Part shown: positions 14,907 through 16,727 of the stretch, piece by piece | How positions within the stretch are numbered: position 1 is the first letter of the stretch | How the letters are laid out: every line of letters starts with the position of its first letter | DNA from: an uncultured bacterium | GTDB lineage: Bacteria > Actinomycetota > Coriobacteriia > Coriobacteriales > Coriobacteriaceae | Assembly (NCBI GenBank): GCA_905215835.1 | Contig: CAJMRR010000027.1 | Coordinates: 1-16,727, forward strand | Length of the DNA stretch: 16,727 nucleotides | Direction of reading: 5' to 3' | Notes under the pieces: generated by a model | What the model was told of the DNA's origin: nothing | Databases searched by the model: none | What the model saw: the letters and a program-made list of their open reading frames with translations, nothing else | Position numbers and translations under genes: made by a program

Positions 14907-16440
14907 CAGAACCTCCCCAATGTTTTTGGTACAGGCGAACCACCATACGTTCAAACGCACTGCGCGGATCACCGGCCACGCGCTTGTCCTCGTAGCGTTG
15001 CTCAACACGGTCGAGCACCCGGCCAAGTTCGGTAAACCAGCCCGTCTTGTCTGTCGCCACAATGGGCTGCTGGCTCAGGATACGATACGGCAAGTTGGCG
15101 GTATAGGTATCGAGCCGCAGCAGTGCCACGATAAAAAACACCGCTGCACCCAACAAAAAGCCAAAGCCGTAAAACTGCTGCGGCAAGAGCAGAGAAACGG
15201 CAGTCGCCAGCCCGGCCACACCGGCAAACAGCCCCGAGGCCAGCACGGCCCCCTTGTAGTCGGTAAAGTACAACAAGATGAGCAACACCGTATTGCCCAC
15301 GGCATACAGGCCGTAGCCCACGCACAACGTGCGAAAATACCCGTGCATCAGGTTATTAAAGCCCAACGGTAGGGCCGACAGCACCGTGGTCTCGAGCGAG
15401 ATGACCGCCGCCGTCACAAACAGCTGCTTGAGCGCGCAAAAGCGCAGTTCGCTGTTGAGCGTGGAGAGCATCTCCTCCTCGGCCACCACAATATCGCCCA
15501 CCACGCCGCCGTCGTTAAACAGACTGTAGTAGTCGCGGTAGCGCGGATAGAAATTGACCTCGACTGAGACCACAAAGTTGACGGTCGTGACCAGGATCGT
15601 CAAAAACGCGATGAGCGCCGGCACATCGTAGTAGGGCGCGCCATAAAACAAGCCCTTGACCTGCACGCCAATAGGACCGGCCCAAATAATCACCAGGTGC
15701 GCAAAGAGTCCCAGATTGGTTAACAGGCCCGTGAGCGCCAGCGGCATAAACTGATCGAGCCACTGCAAAAAGGGCCAGGGGCTGCGGTCGCTCTGCGGAA
15801 AATACCGGTACAGCAGTACCACGTCCCAGGCGAGCATGACGCCGTAGCCCAGAGCAATTGACGCCAAAAGGCCCTCGACAGGCGGCAGTCCCAGCGCCAG
15901 CGCGGCCAGGGCGCACAGGCACGCCACGCCAATGGCAGCCGCAAAGCTGCACAGGATACCGCGGTAATCCTTGATGGCCGTGAGGTAACTCATGCCGTTC
16001 CAGTTGACGATCATAATGTTGAACAGCCACAGGCACAGCAGCCCCTGCAGCAGCGTGGCGCCCGAGAACAGCAAAAAGACGCCGTAGAGCACCGTGCCCG
16101 CAACGAGCATGATGGCGTTGGAGCCCCAAAACGAAGGCAGTATCTCATCCTCGCGCTCGGCAAATAGCATGTCGGCCAAAAAGCGCGTGACCGGCATGGA
16201 GAAAAAGCTCGTGAGCAAAAGCGAGGCCAGCAGTGTGTAGGTCACCATGCACACCAACAGATCCTGGTTGGCACGGCCCACACCCCACAGACCGCACAGC
16301 ACCAAGATACCCACCTGGAGCAGCACGCCCAGCAGCATGGGGCCCGTGCACACAATGCCGGCGTAGCCGTAAGCGCGCATCGTGGCAAACAGGCCCTTGC
16401 GCCTAAACAGGCGCTTAAGCTCAAAACCAATTCCGGCCAC
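14896..16440 (-). CDS. pelG: PelG-family exopolysaccharide transporter
   Basis: 514 aa polytopic membrane protein with about 12 hydrophobic segments. It begins with the characteristic PelG N-terminus MAGIGFELKRLFRR and ends in a 75-residue cytosolic tail. In Pel systems PelG is the flippase-like transporter that works with the glycosyltransferase PelF to synthesise and export a partly de-acetylated GalNAc-rich polysaccharide. The start codon is GTG with GGGAG about 8 bases upstream, 3 bases after the pelF stop, so the two are translationally linked as in known pel operons. The usual Pel partners (PelA, PelD, PelE) are not in this window and could lie beyond its right edge. Confidence 0.92.
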   Translation of the reverse strand: MAGIGFELKRLFRRKGLFATMRAYGYAGIVCTGPMLLGVLLQVGILVLCGLWGVGRANQDLLVCMVTYTLLASLLLTSFFSMPVTRFLADMLFAEREDEILPSFWGSNAIMLVAGTVLYGVFLLFSGATLLQGLLCLWLFNIMIVNWNGMSYLTAIKDYRGILCSFAAAIGVACLCALAALALGLPPVEGLLASIALGYGVMLAWDVVLLYRYFPQSDRSPWPFLQWLDQFMPLALTGLLTNLGLFAHLVIIWAGPIGVQVKGLFYGAPYYDVPALIAFLTILVTTVNFVVSVEVNFYPRYRDYYSLFNDGGVVGDIVVAEEEMLSTLNSELRFCALKQLFVTAAVISLETTVLSALPLGFNNLMHGYFRTLCVGYGLYAVGNTVLLILLYFTDYKGAVLASGLFAGVAGLATAVSLLLPQQFYGFGFLLGAAVFFIVALLRLDTYTANLPYRILSQQPIVATDKTGWFTELGRVLDRVEQRYEDKRVAGDPRSAFERMVVRLYQKHWGGSDDR

Positions 16441-16443
16441 CGG

Positions 16444-16727
16444 CTACTCTCCCTCTCTGGACAGGTTAAACGCACACGCCGTCTCGTCGTACAGCGCGCG
16501 ATAGTTGGCGAGCATCTGCTCGTGCAAAAAGTACGTGGCAACTCGACGCTGCCCGCGCTCCCCCATCTCAATGCGACGGGCGCGGCTCACGCACATGCGC
16601 TCCATGGCATCGGCCAGGCCCTTGCGATACATGGGCGGCGTCACAAAACCCGCCACGCCAAAGTCGTCGCCCGGGGCGCCTTCGAGCAGCTCACGGCAGC
16701 AGCCCACCTCGGTCGTCACGCAGGGAC
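16444..16727 (-). CDS. pelF: PelF-type glycosyltransferase, C-terminal part
   Basis: Only the last 93 codons are present; the gene continues past the right edge. The fragment contains a GT4-type donor-site segment, PCVTTEVGCCRELLEG, similar to the DVGSCRELIEG stretch of PelF. It is followed by GVAGFVTPPMYRKGLADAM and a helical C-terminus (RIEMGERGQRRVATYF). PelF is the cytosolic glycosyltransferase that polymerises UDP-HexNAc into Pel. The identity is supported mainly by direct coupling to pelG. The GTG at 16719 is inside the domain and is not a start. Confidence 0.8.
   Translation of the reverse strand, partial: PCVTTEVGCCRELLEGAPGDDFGVAGFVTPPMYRKGLADAMERMCVSRARRIEMGERGQRRVATYFLHEQMLANYRALYDETACAFNLSREGE

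Noticed and set aside
14907..15062. Longer N-terminus for the CotH protein, starting at 15062
   Set aside because: It overlaps pelG by 167 bases and places the lipoprotein signal 52 residues inside the protein. The start at 14906 has an excellent ribosome-binding site.
1..16727. CRISPR array, tRNA, rRNA, riboswitch, insertion sequence or prophage
   Set aside because: No regularly spaced repeats, cloverleaf sequences, transposase or phage motifs were seen on either strand when read by eye.

Overview
The window looks like chromosomal DNA of a GC-rich, gut-type actinobacterium of the class Coriobacteriia, most likely Collinsella or a close relative. This is inferred from the GC-rich codon use, the purple-mix of PTS sugar operons, and the Gram-positive Pel-type exopolysaccharide genes; there is no rRNA or other formal marker here. 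All genes but one small regulator (and perhaps a gene tail at the left edge) lie on the minus strand. No tRNA, rRNA, CRISPR array, transposase or integrase was seen.

Region 1 (1-3896): a sugar-acid/PTS locus. Reading along the minus strand, an RpiR/SIS-domain regulator is followed by a RspA/D-mannonate-dehydratase-like enolase-superfamily enzyme and a glucose-superfamily PTS EIIBC permease. A pair of inverted repeats lies between the regulator and the dehydratase. The locus ends at a hairpin terminator near the left edge.

Region 2 (3897-6152): guaB (IMP dehydrogenase) with a strong terminator. It is divergent from a small ModE/LysR-type winged-helix regulator whose extended -10 overlaps the guaB -35. 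The IMPDH has the residue numbering and active-site set known for the Tritrichomonas foetus enzyme (K310, C319, R418, Y419, E431). After the regulator comes a 75-bp element with perfect 19-bp inverted ends.

Region 3 (6153-7145): a shortened, apparently PLP-lysine-less relative of the cystathionine gamma-synthase family, directly behind the terminator of the sucrose operon.

Region 4 (7161-11485): a sucrose operon, scrR - scrA - scrB. ScrR is a LacI-family repressor. Two identical 14-bp operators lie over the scrA promoter and a third, related site lies at the scrR start. The sucrose EIIBC gene (scrA) is broken by a one-base frameshift. scrB encodes a complete GH32 sucrose-6-phosphate hydrolase.

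Region 5 (11486-16727): a hairpin-rich spacer, then a tightly packed cell-surface cluster. In transcription order it is pelF (cut by the window edge), pelG, a CotH-kinase lipoprotein, a VTC-type polyphosphate polymerase and a DUF4956 membrane protein. Genes overlap or are 3 bases apart, so they form one operon. It joins a Pel-type polysaccharide synthase/exporter to two phosphotransfer-type proteins, and is the most promising candidate for poorly described biology here.
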